Below, piece after piece: positions 1 to 8,930 of a stretch of 64,000 nucleotides of DNA (within the stretch, counting starts at the first letter, position 1; each line of letters starts with the position of its first letter). Below the pieces are notes generated by a model that was given only the letters and a program-made list of their open reading frames with translations, made no database searches and was not told the origin of the DNA. The DNA is taken from assembly GCA_001708385.1 (NCBI GenBank), contig CP012388.1, positions 2,728,001 to 2,792,000 of the forward strand, in the 5' to 3' direction. The stretch is from Flavobacterium psychrophilum. Lineage in GTDB: Bacteria > Bacteroidota > Bacteroidia > Flavobacteriales > Flavobacteriaceae. Position numbers and translations under genes: made by a program.

Positions 1-2
1 GG

Positions 3-1712
3 AACCGACTTCTTAAAAAGCTTTTTGAAGAGGAAGTGATCGACAGGACAACCTATGAACTGTCGGTTCAGGAAGACCTTCCGCAAAAGCCTTATAAATT
101 ACCCCAGGCAGCACCACACTTGTTGCAGAATATAGCCAAAACGAAAGAAGGGCAGCGCATAAAAACAACGGTACGTAATGAATTGCAGGCAAGGGTAAAC
201 CAGATTGCCGCCCGTTACTACCAGGAATATAAACAGACCGAAGTACACAATCTGGCAATCTTAATTATAGATGTACAGACAAGGGATATTGTAGCCTATG
301 TTGGTAACTCACCTACCGACAGGGCACACCAGAAAGATGTAGACATTATTCCCGCCCCAAGAAGCACCGGGAGCATATTAAAACCGTTTCTGTTCGCCTC
401 TATGCTGGATGCAGGAGAGATACTACCCAATACCCTCGTGGCCGATGTTCCAACACAAATTGCGGGTTATTCGCCAAAGAATTTTGAGCTGACCTATGAT
501 GGTGCTGTACCGGCACAAAGGGCACTGTCGCGCTCGCTTAATATTCCATCTGTATTAATGCTGAAAGACTTTGGTGTGCATCGTTTCTACGAACAGCTAC
601 AGCATTTTAAACTTAGGAACATCAATAAGAGTCCGAATCATTATGGACTGTCGCTGATATTAGGAGGAGCCGAAAGTAATTTATGGGATCTGTGCCGCAC
701 GTATGCAGGGCTTAGCGCAACGCTGAACCATTTTACAACAACACAGGCAAAATACCGCACTAACGAATTTGCGGAACTAAACTGGGATAGCAGCCATTCG
801 GCCGATTTTGGTAAAGAAGTATTCAATAAGCCGCAATTGGGGGCGGGATCCATATGGCTAACGTATAACGCGATGAAAGAAGTAAACCGTCCTCAGGGTG
901 ATGAGGCATGGCGTTTTTATGATTCATCGCTGGAGATTGCCTGGAAAACAGGAACAAGCTTTGGTAGTCGCGATGCCTGGGCGATAGGTACCAGTTCTCG
1001 ATATGTTGTTGGCGTTTGGGTTGGTAATGCATCAGGTGAAGGCAGGCCATCGCTCACAGGAGTGGGAAGTGCTGCACCAATATTATTTGACGTTTTCAAT
1101 TTACTGCCGCGTACCAAATGGTTTTCTACACCTTATAATGACCTTGAAGAGGCTGACGTTTGCAGCCTGAGTGGTCATTTAGCGGGAGAACATTGCCCGT
1201 CCGTTAAACAATGGATACCATTAAACGGACTTAAAACCAGTACGTGTTCATATCATAAGTTGGTGCATCTTGACCCAACAGGGCAATACCAGGTGAACAG
1301 CAGCTGCGAAAGTGTAGATGGTATGCTTACTAAAACATGGTTTGTATTGCCTCCGGTAATGGAATGGTATTACAAGGGACTGCATATGGATTACATGCCG
1401 CTGCCACCATTTAGATCGGACTGTCAAGGCGTAGCCAACGGAGCAATGGATTTTATTTATCCTAAAGAGAACGGAAAAATATACCTTACCAAAGATTTTA
1501 ACGGACAAATACAGCCCGTTGTGTTCAGGGCAGCACATTCTTCGGCGAATGCCAGGTTATTTTGGTATCTTGGCGACCGTTACCTCGGCGAAACCAAAAC
1601 GTTTCATGAAATGCCTGTAACCGCAGGAAACGGCAATTACATTATTACAGTAACCGATGAATCGGGTAATGAAATAAAACGAAAGGTTGAGATTGTAAGT
1701 GAAGGGGAGTAG
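3..1712 (+). CDS. pbpC: Penicillin-binding protein 1C, 3' part
   Basis: The open frame runs in from the window edge, so the N-terminal glycosyltransferase domain lies outside. What remains is the transpeptidase domain that cross-links peptidoglycan in the periplasm. Numbering from the codon at 36, the catalytic SxxK is S-I-L-K at about residues 113-116, the second motif is S-L-N at about 167-169, and K-T-G-T is at about 304-307. After the transpeptidase domain comes a Cys-containing linker, then a C-terminal beta-sandwich of about 90 residues that matches the PBP1C C-terminal domain. The PBP1C subtype call rests on that C-terminal domain and on the spacing of the motifs. A GTG at 36 is internal and should not be taken as the start. 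Confidence 0.9.
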   Translation, partial: NRLLKKLFEEEVIDRTTYELSVQEDLPQKPYKLPQAAPHLLQNIAKTKEGQRIKTTVRNELQARVNQIAARYYQEYKQTEVHNLAILIIDVQTRDIVAYVGNSPTDRAHQKDVDIIPAPRSTGSILKPFLFASMLDAGEILPNTLVADVPTQIAGYSPKNFELTYDGAVPAQRALSRSLNIPSVLMLKDFGVHRFYEQLQHFKLRNINKSPNHYGLSLILGGAESNLWDLCRTYAGLSATLNHFTTTQAKYRTNEFAELNWDSSHSADFGKEVFNKPQLGAGSIWLTYNAMKEVNRPQGDEAWRFYDSSLEIAWKTGTSFGSRDAWAIGTSSRYVVGVWVGNASGEGRPSLTGVGSAAPILFDVFNLLPRTKWFSTPYNDLEEADVCSLSGHLAGEHCPSVKQWIPLNGLKTSTCSYHKLVHLDPTGQYQVNSSCESVDGMLTKTWFVLPPVMEWYYKGLHMDYMPLPPFRSDCQGVANGAMDFIYPKENGKIYLTKDFNGQIQPVVFRAAHSSANARLFWYLGDRYLGETKTFHEMPVTAGNGNYIITVTDESGNEIKRKVEIVSEGE

Positions 1713-1766
1713 AAGTTTTAAGTTGTAATATATGACTTATAATCTGAAAATCTACTACCAACAAAA

Positions 1767-1784
1767 AACCGCCAGAAGGCGGTT
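1767..1784 (-). terminator. Rho-independent terminator of the AraC-family gene
   Basis: A 7-bp stem (1767-1773 with 1778-1784) and an AGAA/TTCT loop are followed on the minus strand by a run of T. It lies just past the stop of the AraC-family gene. It also sits downstream of the convergent pbpC gene, but the T-run orientation favours the minus strand. Confidence 0.75.
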
Positions 1785-1789
1785 GTATA

Positions 1790-2686
1790 TCAATTTAAAA
1801 ACTGTTTCCTGAATTCAAGCGGCGTTAGACCCACTTCTTTTTTGAAAAGCCTTGAAAAATAAGGTGGATTTTCAAAACCTAAGGTATATGCTGTTTCCGA
1901 TACGGTGTTTTCCGATGCCTGCAGCATGTTCTTTGCTTCACCAATTAGGAATATATGAATAAGTTCTATCGCAGTCTTACCTGTTTCCTGGCGGAGTGTA
2001 TCGCTAAGGTAGCGGGGAGAAGTATTAAGCAGATCCGCCATTGCCTTTACACTGGGCAGTCCGCTGTTTTTTAGTTTTCCATTGTCAAAATAGGAAGAGA
2101 GTACCTCGTTAAATCGCGTTACAGTTTTACCTGAAAGCTGCTTTCTGTTGATAAACTGCCTTTTGTAAAAACGCTGTGAATATTTAAGGATAGAGTCTAT
2201 GTGGGTAAGCATTATATCACGGCTGTACTCATCTTCATTGTTGCTATATTCTGCCTGCATTTTATAGTACAGGTCCCATATAATTTCTTCTTCTTTTGTA
2301 GACAGGTGTAATGCTTCGTTGGCTTCATAATCAAAGAAACCATACTTTTTAATTTCAGAATGTATGCTGTTTCCATTAAAGTAATCTTCGTGCACAAATA
2401 TTATAAAGCCCTTATCTTCATGCTCAATATTGTCCATCTGCACTAGCTGATGCGGTTTCACAAAAGAAAGCGATCCGTTATCATGATCATATTTTGTTCT
2501 TCCATACAGTATAATGCCCGATTTCATCTTTTTAAACATGATCATGTAAAAGTCGGCTGTAAATTCTTCGCGGCTTATAGTGCAGGTGTCAACCTTAGTG
2601 CATTCTACAAGGTTCAGCAAAGGATTTTCAGGAGGAGCAAAACCGTTAAAACGGTTGTATTCACTAATGGTCTTAAAATGATTCAT
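1790..2686 (-). CDS. AraC-family transcriptional regulator
   Basis: A 298-residue protein with a C-terminal AraC/XylS double helix-turn-helix at about residues 200-298, including the typical segment ending in F-S-R-L-F-K-K-E-V-G-x-T-P. The N-terminal ~190 residues form the variable ligand or cupin-type domain and give no clear ligand. It starts 75 bp downstream of the stop of the short-chain dehydrogenase on the same strand, so the two may be cotranscribed. In related bacteria such pairs are often a regulator and its target enzyme; that link is an inference. No signal peptide or membrane segment is seen. Confidence 0.9.
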   Translation of the reverse strand: MNHFKTISEYNRFNGFAPPENPLLNLVECTKVDTCTISREEFTADFYMIMFKKMKSGIILYGRTKYDHDNGSLSFVKPHQLVQMDNIEHEDKGFIIFVHEDYFNGNSIHSEIKKYGFFDYEANEALHLSTKEEEIIWDLYYKMQAEYSNNEDEYSRDIMLTHIDSILKYSQRFYKRQFINRKQLSGKTVTRFNEVLSSYFDNGKLKNSGLPSVKAMADLLNTSPRYLSDTLRQETGKTAIELIHIFLIGEAKNMLQASENTVSETAYTLGFENPPYFSRLFKKEVGLTPLEFRKQFLN

Positions 2687-2702
2687 AATAAAATTGTATT
2701 AG

Positions 2703-2738
2703 CAATAGCATCAGCTTTTAGTAAAGCCGATGCTATTG
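2703..2738 (-). other. Inverted repeat between SDR and AraC genes
   Basis: A 10-base arm (2703-2712) pairs with 2729-2738, and the stem extends inward past one mismatch. No strong T-run follows on either strand, so it could be a weak terminator after the dehydrogenase, an mRNA-stability hairpin, or an operator. I cannot choose between these. Confidence 0.4.
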
Positions 2739-2761
2739 TAAAAGTAACAAAAATACGGTTC

Positions 2762-3580
2762 TTATTTACCGTGTGCTGCATTGGCAACATCGGCATATTT
2801 TTCCCATTCTTCAATACGGGCTTTATAAAGTTCTTTCGTAGCCGGAAGACCAACTTTACCAAGAAAATAGCGTAGTGGCGGGTTTTGCTCATCAACAAGT
2901 TTCAGGATGGCAGGTACGGTAGCTTCAGGCACACCGTACGAATCATCTGTAACCCCATCAGTAAATGCTTTTTTAACGTCGGCGTATGCTTCAATTGGCG
3001 CACTGTGGAATGATGAAGATCCTCCCCAGTCTGTACTATACCCATTTGGTTCTACAAGTGTAACATTTATACCGAAACCTTTTACTTCCTGCGCTAATGT
3101 TTCACTTAGGCCTTCTACAGCAAATTTTGAAGCATTATAAATTCCCAGTACAGGTAATGTAAACACGCCCAATACGCTTGACAGCTGAATAATATGACCA
3201 TGGCCCTGTTTTCTCATGATAGGTAATGCAGCCTGTGTTATCCAAAGTAAACCAAATACGTTGGTTTCTATCTGTTGGCGTGCTTCCTGTTCGCTGGCTT
3301 CTTCAATAGTGCCAAATAAGCCGTATCCGGCATTGTTGATTACTACATCAAGCTTGCCAAAGTGTGCCGCTGCTTTATTTACTGCATCAAACGCTTCCTG
3401 CCTATTGTCCACATTTAGCTGTATTGGGAGGATCGCGTCTCCATATTGATCTTTTAATTCTTGTAAAGTTTCTATGTTTCTTGCTGTTGCGGCAACTTTA
3501 TCGCCACGTTTTAAGAATGCTTCTGCCCAAATGCGCCCAAATCCTCTTGAAGCGCCTGTTATAAAAATTGTTTTAGACAT
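2762..3580 (-). CDS. Short-chain dehydrogenase/reductase (SDR) family oxidoreductase
   Basis: A 272-residue classical SDR. It has the cofactor motif T-G-A-S-R-G-F-G at residues 8-15, N-N-A-G at 82-85, a catalytic Ser near 134-135, and the Y-x3-K pair at Y148/K152. The family catalyses NAD(P)-dependent oxidation or reduction of alcohols and carbonyls. The R12 after the glycine motif and the A-R-N at residues 33-35 suggest a preference for NADP, which is an inference. The substrate cannot be read from the sequence. It precedes an AraC-family regulator gene on the same strand. Confidence 0.9.
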   Translation of the reverse strand: MSKTIFITGASRGFGRIWAEAFLKRGDKVAATARNIETLQELKDQYGDAILPIQLNVDNRQEAFDAVNKAAAHFGKLDVVINNAGYGLFGTIEEASEQEARQQIETNVFGLLWITQAALPIMRKQGHGHIIQLSSVLGVFTLPVLGIYNASKFAVEGLSETLAQEVKGFGINVTLVEPNGYSTDWGGSSSFHSAPIEAYADVKKAFTDGVTDDSYGVPEATVPAILKLVDEQNPPLRYFLGKVGLPATKELYKARIEEWEKYADVANAAHGK

Positions 3581-3754
3581 TGTTTTGTAGTATTTAATAT
3601 TAACACTACAAAGCTATGGCGGGAGTATGCCTCTGGTATTATACAAAAGTGCGCAATGATGATACAAAAAGACAGTCACTTTTTAAGATTTGATTAATAC
3701 CGGTGTACTTACAAAAACGATACTTTTAGAAAATTGTATTTAAATCCCCAAATC

Positions 3755-4231
3755 ATGAAACATTATTTGTTGACGATATTTTTATTTATTAGTTTTCTTT
3801 CTGTGGCACAGGAAGTTTCATTTCCGGAAACCGTAACTAATGTAAAAACACAGGAAGATGCCAAAGCTATTACACAGCAACTGGCTGCACAGCTTAAAGG
3901 GAAGTTTGTGTTTTATAAAGTAAAAGAATTTGATAACGGACTACTGCGTATTGTTTACACTCCGGAAGTAATGACGGAAGACGAGATTCAGGCGCAGGCA
4001 GATTACGAAGACAGCTTTGTAGCCGACTTTAAATCTGTAAGCGATGCCAATGGTAAAAGTTACCGTTTTGATAAGGCTAAGGCAAAGTATGATGCTTTGT
4101 TCCCCGTGTGGAAACAGTATTTTAATCCAAATGCTAAACCCGATAAAAAAACACAGCGCTTTACCAATACAGATAACACGCTGCTCTTTAGTTTTATTAA
4201 CCTGGGCGATGTTTGGGCTATAGGCAGGTAA
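3755..4231 (+). CDS. Secreted protein of unknown function
   Basis: A 158-residue protein starting at the ATG at 3755. A TTG seven codons upstream is in frame, but it would place extra residues before a clean signal peptide (M-K-H-Y-L-L-T-I-F, hydrophobic core, cut after V-A-Q). The mature part is mixed alpha/beta with many Lys, Asp and Gln and no motif I recognise. It is transcribed divergently from the SDR gene and convergently with the retropepsin-like gene, so it is probably a single-gene unit. Confidence 0.75.
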   Translation: MKHYLLTIFLFISFLSVAQEVSFPETVTNVKTQEDAKAITQQLAAQLKGKFVFYKVKEFDNGLLRIVYTPEVMTEDEIQAQADYEDSFVADFKSVSDANGKSYRFDKAKAKYDALFPVWKQYFNPNAKPDKKTQRFTNTDNTLLFSFINLGDVWAIGR

Positions 4232-4235
4232 ATTT

Positions 4236-5105
4236 TTAGTTTACAAGTATACGCTTGCCTTTAACATCTATGGTTATTTTATCACCCAGCCAATTAGTGC
4301 ATAATATGCCTTCGTAAATAAGACCTTCGATAAACGTAACCGGAATTTCCTTAACTGAAGCGGTATTATTTATGGTTGCCAGTTCTGTAAGGCTGGCACG
4401 GTAAAAATTGTTGCCATGTTCAGGGTTAAAATCGCTTTTTACATATTTTGTTTCCAGCTTTGATTTATCTAACTCCAGGGTTTCGATGTAACGTGAATTA
4501 AACCTGAAAATATTGGCACCTGCTCCACTGTCAAGCCCAACCTGCAGAGTAAGTTTACTGTTTAGTTTAACTTTTGTGGAGATGCTTAATGTCCTTTCAC
4601 CATCTTCGGAAATCTGAATAGGCAGCGCATTATTTTTTTTCACAAGCTTTTTAAGCGAAGCCCCGTTTTCTATGATGAGGTTTTTGGTCGTGTAGTCTAT
4701 AGTAATTGCATTGTTTTTAAATGGCATAAGCGATATAAGCCCGTCAAGCGGAAAGTCTATATCTAAAACAGCGGTTTGCTGGTTGTTGTCTGTAAAGCCA
4801 GCAAGCTGAAGCGACTTAATATCATATAAATCTACTTCCAGTGCTTCGCCGGTTGCTCTGTGCCCCGTGTAGAAACTTTGAGTTTTAGTTAGGTTTACTT
4901 TGTCGGCAAACTTTTTGGTAACCAGGTTAAGTCCCGCACCGGTGTCAAAAATAAAATTGCCTTCAGTGCCATTAACAGTTGCCTTAATCATGATGTGACC
5001 TGCGCCTGTCACTGTAAACGGAATTTTTACGGGAGAAGAAAGATCGGATTGTGCATTGGCAAACTGAAATGCAAACAGGAGTAATAAGATAAATTTTTTA
5101 AGCAT
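4236..5105 (-). CDS. Retropepsin-like aspartyl protease, secreted
   Basis: A 289-residue protein with a signal peptide (first ~19 residues, ending A-N-A-Q). It carries two retropepsin-type active-site motifs, F-I-F-D-T-G-A-G around D54 and G-L-D-S-G-A-G around D192. Each sits at the start of a similar half, so both lobes of a pepsin-like fold come from one chain. This matches the clan AA secreted aspartyl protease family common in Bacteroidota, whose substrates are largely unknown. The second motif has Ser for Thr, which is tolerated in active aspartyl proteases. The cleavage target and activity are not shown by the sequence. Confidence 0.85.
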   Translation of the reverse strand: MLKKFILLLLFAFQFANAQSDLSSPVKIPFTVTGAGHIMIKATVNGTEGNFIFDTGAGLNLVTKKFADKVNLTKTQSFYTGHRATGEALEVDLYDIKSLQLAGFTDNNQQTAVLDIDFPLDGLISLMPFKNNAITIDYTTKNLIIENGASLKKLVKKNNALPIQISEDGERTLSISTKVKLNSKLTLQVGLDSGAGANIFRFNSRYIETLELDKSKLETKYVKSDFNPEHGNNFYRASLTELATINNTASVKEIPVTFIEGLIYEGILCTNWLGDKITIDVKGKRILVN

Positions 5106-5206
5106 GGAGTTAGATTTAATTGATGAAAATCAAAAATAGCTTATAAAATCTAATCTGAAAATTTTAAAGTAAGAATTAACTGTTGCAGAATTTCGTGCGT
5201 GTTCCG

Positions 5207-5614
5207 TTAACTATTCCATTTGCCGGCCTTTATCTTTTTAATAATGCGCTGCTTGTTTGGCGGTATTTTGGTATAGAACGTCAGAATGCCGTCGTAACCA
5301 CCGGATTGTATTTTTTCTTCCTGCGTAAAAGGATACAGGCCGCTTGCAATGCGGTCGTTACTTTCCAGCCGTGACTTTACACTTTCGAAATAGTTGGTTT
5401 TGGAATAAGAATCTGAAGCACCGGAACCTGTAACAATGAGGATCTTTTTTCCTGTGAAATCAAAGTCGCCCTTTTCCTTCTTGAAATAGTTGTTTAAGAA
5501 GGCAGCTTCATCAGTATTCAATACCCCGTTGTTATCCAGTCCGCACTTCTCTAAATCCTGAGCTAATAATGGTATTGAAATAAACAGCAGTACTAGTAAG
5601 GTGATTTTTTTCAT
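5207..5614 (-). CDS. Small secreted protein, tandem paralogue B
   Basis: A 135-residue protein with a signal peptide cut after L-L-A-Q. The mature chain begins near C-G-L-D-N-N and contains E-A-A-F-L-N-N-Y-F, a G-K-K-I-L-I-V-T-G strand and E-K-I-Q-S-G-G-Y-D-G. The same ordered blocks occur in the gene directly upstream (5623-6051), 8 bp away, so the pair arose by tandem duplication and is probably cotranscribed. I do not recognise a named family. The strand-then-Gly pattern hints at an alpha/beta fold. Confidence 0.75.
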   Translation of the reverse strand: MKKITLLVLLFISIPLLAQDLEKCGLDNNGVLNTDEAAFLNNYFKKEKGDFDFTGKKILIVTGSGASDSYSKTNYFESVKSRLESNDRIASGLYPFTQEEKIQSGGYDGILTFYTKIPPNKQRIIKKIKAGKWNS

Positions 5615-5622
5615 CAGTCAAA

Positions 5623-6051
5623 TTAATTATTAAGTGTTTCCCATAATCCGGAAGCAAGCTTTGCAATAATACTTCTTCTTTTTTCTTTCGTCATAGGTTC
5701 ATCAACCCAATGTGTAATAACAGCATCATAACCACCCGACTGTATTTTTTCCATTTCGGTAAGTGGTAGCGGAATAGTCGCCACCGGTAGCCCTGTTTCC
5801 TCTAAACGCTGTTTAATATCTTTAAAATAGTCGGCTTTGTTTTCAATGCGCAGACCTTGTTTGCCGCTTACAATAAGTACCTTTTTGCCTTTAAAGTCAA
5901 ATTCATTTTCATCTTCTCCAAAGTAGGCATTTAAAAAAGCCGCTTCATCATCGGTAAGTGCAGGGTTGTTGTCAAGCCCGCAATTGCTCAGGTTATGGCC
6001 GTAGAAATTGGCAGAAGCCAGTAACAGCAATAAGCGTATGTAGTTCTTCAT
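5623..6051 (-). CDS. Small secreted protein, tandem paralogue A
   Basis: A 142-residue protein with an N-terminal hydrophobic segment (R-L-L-L-L-L-A-S-A), so probably exported. It shares with its downstream neighbour the blocks C-G-L-D-N-N, D-E-A-A-F-L-N-x-Y-F, G-K-K-V-L-I-V-S-G and E-K-I-Q-S-G-G-Y-D. The two are clearly homologous but well diverged, so the duplication is not recent. The function is unknown. The neighbouring retropepsin-like protease is on the same strand but 101 bp from the second paralogue, and no functional tie is shown. Confidence 0.75.
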   Translation of the reverse strand: MKNYIRLLLLLASANFYGHNLSNCGLDNNPALTDDEAAFLNAYFGEDENEFDFKGKKVLIVSGKQGLRIENKADYFKDIKQRLEETGLPVATIPLPLTEMEKIQSGGYDAVITHWVDEPMTKEKRRSIIAKLASGLWETLNN

Positions 6052-6122
6052 GGCGGTTGTATTTTTCTATATAACTCTGTTTTAGGGAAAATATTTTGTC
6101 TTTAAGAAATGTTTGGGATTAC

Positions 6123-7196
6123 TTAATCATATTTGTTAGGGAAACTTTTGAGGTGACCTGGTTTTTTTCTGAGTATCGAAAAGATGTTTTTATCAATATG
6201 ACTAATAATTATCTCTTCAATGCTTCGTTCTATATTTGTTGTACACGCATAGCTAATGTTTTCAGGGTTTATAAATAAACCTGACATAAATGTTTTACCT
6301 TTTAAGTTGTTACTTACGAATTTTAAAAATTCTATTGCTGCTTCATTTTTGATTTCAACTATGTTTTCAGTGATACTTTTTGATGTAATTTTTTCTATGA
6401 TGTTGCCATTAAAGAAATTTATTCCAAATACAATTTCCTCAATTGAATCTTTATCGTAATTGACTAGTCTATTATCAACACCTATATGATTTTCAACATG
6501 AGGAGTAATATAGGAATTTGGAACACTCATATCATTTTTAAAAACTACTATTCTCCATTCGTTTTCGTGTTGCCAATGCAACACTTTGGTTGAAACATCA
6601 ATTAGAATTGGGATGTGTGAGCCAAATGCGTTAACATCAATATGAAGTTTATTCTCAACGTAATTTATTGGAAAAAATAAACAATTTTGAGCCATCGAAG
6701 TATTAATTGATTCAATTAATTTTTGTGTTTTAAATTTGATTTTGAATCCTGAATCACTGGCGTAATAACCCCACATTAGATTATGCATTTCATTTGTTGA
6801 TAAACAAATTACTCCAATTTTTTGTGTCAACATACTATAAAAATGTATGCGATATTATTTAAAACCATTAGCTGCATCGATGTCAAACATGTTTTTGACA
6901 TCTTCATTTTTTAATCGACCAATTTTCACGACAGGTTCATATAATTTCTTAAAATTATCAAAACTTAAGTTTGTAAAATCATAAGAAAGAGGATTGCTGT
7001 CAGTTAAGTCGTTGAACTGATATGGGTGTGACGCGTAAAACTCTCCTTTCGATACCGATAAAAAATTATGATTAGATGGCGAATAATATTTGAATAAACT
7101 AACTGGCGGTGCTTCATCATATTCAATTCTTAGTCCTTTTCCGAACTCTAATGGAGTCTCTCCTATATATGTGATTTTACCAAAATTGATTTTCAT
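6123..7196 (-). pseudogene. DUF2971-family gene split by an in-frame stop
   Basis: Two open frames on the minus strand lie in the same reading frame. The first (7196-6855, 113 residues) holds the N-terminal DUF2971 pattern (L-F-K-Y-Y, then F-Y-A-S-H-P-Y-Q-F-N-D). The second (6833-6123, 236 residues) holds the later pattern (I-C-L-S-T-N-E-M-H-N-L-M-W-G-Y-Y-A). They are separated by one TAA codon at 6857-6855 and seven sense codons. If the stop were read as sense the product would be 357 residues, a normal size for the family. The simplest reading is a nonsense mutation, either real or a sequencing error. The second frame begins with its own ATG, so separate translation is possible. DUF2971 proteins have no settled function, and several occur in mobile or defence neighbourhoods. 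Confidence 0.75.
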
Positions 7197-7283
7197 ACGT
7201 AATTATCTTTTCAACAAACCTAAATAAAATATTCTCAAGTCGCTTACGGAAAACCTCATTGTCACAAAATAATTCTTACAAAA

Positions 7284-7313
7284 AAACCGCCTCCAGTTTC
7301 CTGAAAGCGGTTT
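7284..7313 (-). terminator. Terminator after the outer-membrane protein gene
   Basis: A 7-bp outer stem (7284-7290 with 7307-7313) encloses a loop of about 16 bases that can pair further. On the minus strand it is followed by a T-run. It lies just beyond the stop at 7334 of the secreted barrel-like protein. Confidence 0.7.
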
Positions 7314-7333
7314 ATAATATTCAATAGCAATTT

Positions 7334-8035
7334 TTAAAATATCTGTACTTTGATACCCACAGAGAGAGCTAAATAATCTTTAGGTTTAAGGTAACTGTTA
7401 TTAAAGGCGCTCAGCACATTAATATCGTTGGTGCTAACTTCATAGAACGCAGTAATGGACTTAAAATATTTATGCGTTTCAGGTTTAAACTTGTACGTTA
7501 TACGCTGCCCTAAAAATGCATTAAAGCGTATCCTGGTGGAAAATGCATAATAGCTGTTTGGGTATTTATCGGGTTCGCTTATCCAGAAGTCATCGTTAAA
7601 AATAGTGTTTACATACATACCTGTTGTAAGCGGCTCTACCATCCAGCGGTTATTTATATCTACTTTCCACGGAATGTAATTCTGTTTTGCAGTAAGCGTA
7701 ACCTTGTTTTTGGCAGTGCTGTAATGCGGGAGGAAACCCAGGAAAATATCCGTTTCCCATTGCCTGTTTACGCCATAATCATAACCGCCACCAATAGAGA
7801 GGAATCCCATATTTCCGGCAAATTGTAGCTTGCCGTATTTAGGTATTAGCTTGCCCCATCCGGCACGGTAATCTTTTACCGATACAGTAATCGAATCGGT
7901 TACCGGTAGTGAGTCAAGTTTGGCTATAGAATCATTAACCACCCTAACATGAACGGGTTCCTGTGCGTACAAAGCGGCTGCTGTAAGCAGTGCGGCAACA
8001 AGTACGCCTGCTTTTTTAGTATTCAACCACTTCAT
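7334..8035 (-). CDS. Putative outer-membrane beta-barrel protein
   Basis: A 233-residue protein with a signal peptide (cut after A-L-Y-A-Q). After residue ~65 it shows repeated alternating aromatic/polar segments, and it ends in V-K-V-Q-I-F, a typical barrel-type C-terminal Phe. This supports a small outer-membrane barrel, but I recognise no family. Its start overlaps the end of the metallophosphoesterase gene by 20 bp on the same strand, so the two are translationally coupled and probably act together at the cell envelope. Confidence 0.7.
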   Translation of the reverse strand: MKWLNTKKAGVLVAALLTAAALYAQEPVHVRVVNDSIAKLDSLPVTDSITVSVKDYRAGWGKLIPKYGKLQFAGNMGFLSIGGGYDYGVNRQWETDIFLGFLPHYSTAKNKVTLTAKQNYIPWKVDINNRWMVEPLTTGMYVNTIFNDDFWISEPDKYPNSYYAFSTRIRFNAFLGQRITYKFKPETHKYFKSITAFYEVSTNDINVLSAFNNSYLKPKDYLALSVGIKVQIF

Positions 8036-8825
8036 AAGTATAAGTGTTATCTGGGGTTACTGTAAAAACTAAGTATGATTTTTTTGCCATATTGGCCGAT
8101 CCGTAATACATTAAGCCATCATTAAATAGGTCGTCTGCCTGAATTTGATGGTCGTGCCCGTTAAGGCAAAACTGCAGATTTGGGAATCGTTTAATAACAT
8201 CCTGAAATACCCATGCAACATTATTATTAAACTGCTCGGAGTACGGACGCACGTGCATCGCGAAAATAGTTTTCTCGTGATTGGGTGTCTCTTCATTTAA
8301 GGCTTCTTGTATGAAGTTGAAATCGGGTACCGGTCTTGAATAATCAAATTCAAGCGCGTTGGTGTTAAGGCAGACAAATTTGACATTACCGGCCATAAAA
8401 GTGAAATTCTCCGGCCCGTAGATGGTGTGAAATATCTCTTCACCGTTTGCAAGACAGTCGTGGTTGCCTAAAAGCGCTACATAGGGCACTTTTAGCCCGT
8501 TCATAATATCTCGCATCCATATAAACTCGTTCGTTGCTCCAAAGTCGGTTAAATCGCCGGCATGGATAACAAAGTCTATATCATCGCGTTCATTCAGTTT
8601 GTTGACAAACTGTTCGGTTTCGTCATAATAGCGTTGCGAGTCGCCCATCATGGCGAACTTTATGCTTGTTTTTCCGGCAGTTGCTTCCTGTATGCGTGCA
8701 ATGTTTTTGGCATTAATGCCTTTCGCACCTTTAATTTCACCATCGTACGGATGGTAGTCGAACATGTCGCAACCGGAACATAGCAATAGGAGGGGTGTTA
8801 GTAAAAAGAGTATTTTTTTCAGCAT
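8016..8825 (-). CDS. Metallophosphoesterase lipoprotein
   Basis: A 269-residue protein from the ATG at 8825; an upstream in-frame start would add nine residues before the signal peptide. The lipobox ends at C19 (C-S-G-C). The calcineurin-like metal-site motifs appear in order: G-D-S-Q, H-A-G-D-L-T-D, G-N-H-D, an isolated His in M-H-V, and N-G-H-D-H. The protein is therefore probably an active two-metal phosphoesterase tethered in the periplasm or outer membrane. The substrate is unknown. Its stop lies inside the start of the barrel-protein gene, which suggests a shared envelope role. Confidence 0.88.
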   Translation of the reverse strand: MLKKILFLLTPLLLLCSGCDMFDYHPYDGEIKGAKGINAKNIARIQEATAGKTSIKFAMMGDSQRYYDETEQFVNKLNERDDIDFVIHAGDLTDFGATNEFIWMRDIMNGLKVPYVALLGNHDCLANGEEIFHTIYGPENFTFMAGNVKFVCLNTNALEFDYSRPVPDFNFIQEALNEETPNHEKTIFAMHVRPYSEQFNNNVAWVFQDVIKRFPNLQFCLNGHDHQIQADDLFNDGLMYYGSANMAKKSYLVFTVTPDNTYTYEVVEY

Positions 8826-8930
8826 ATGGGAGTTTGTTAAATGTACTATCAAAGATACATTTTAACATTTCGCCAAAACTTAGCGTTTCCTTAATGCCAG
8901 GTTAAATAAACTATAAAAATTGAAAGCTGG

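Noticed and set aside
2450..2875. Plus-strand frame over the AraC/SDR junction
   Set aside because: It is antisense to two well-supported genes and crosses an inverted repeat.
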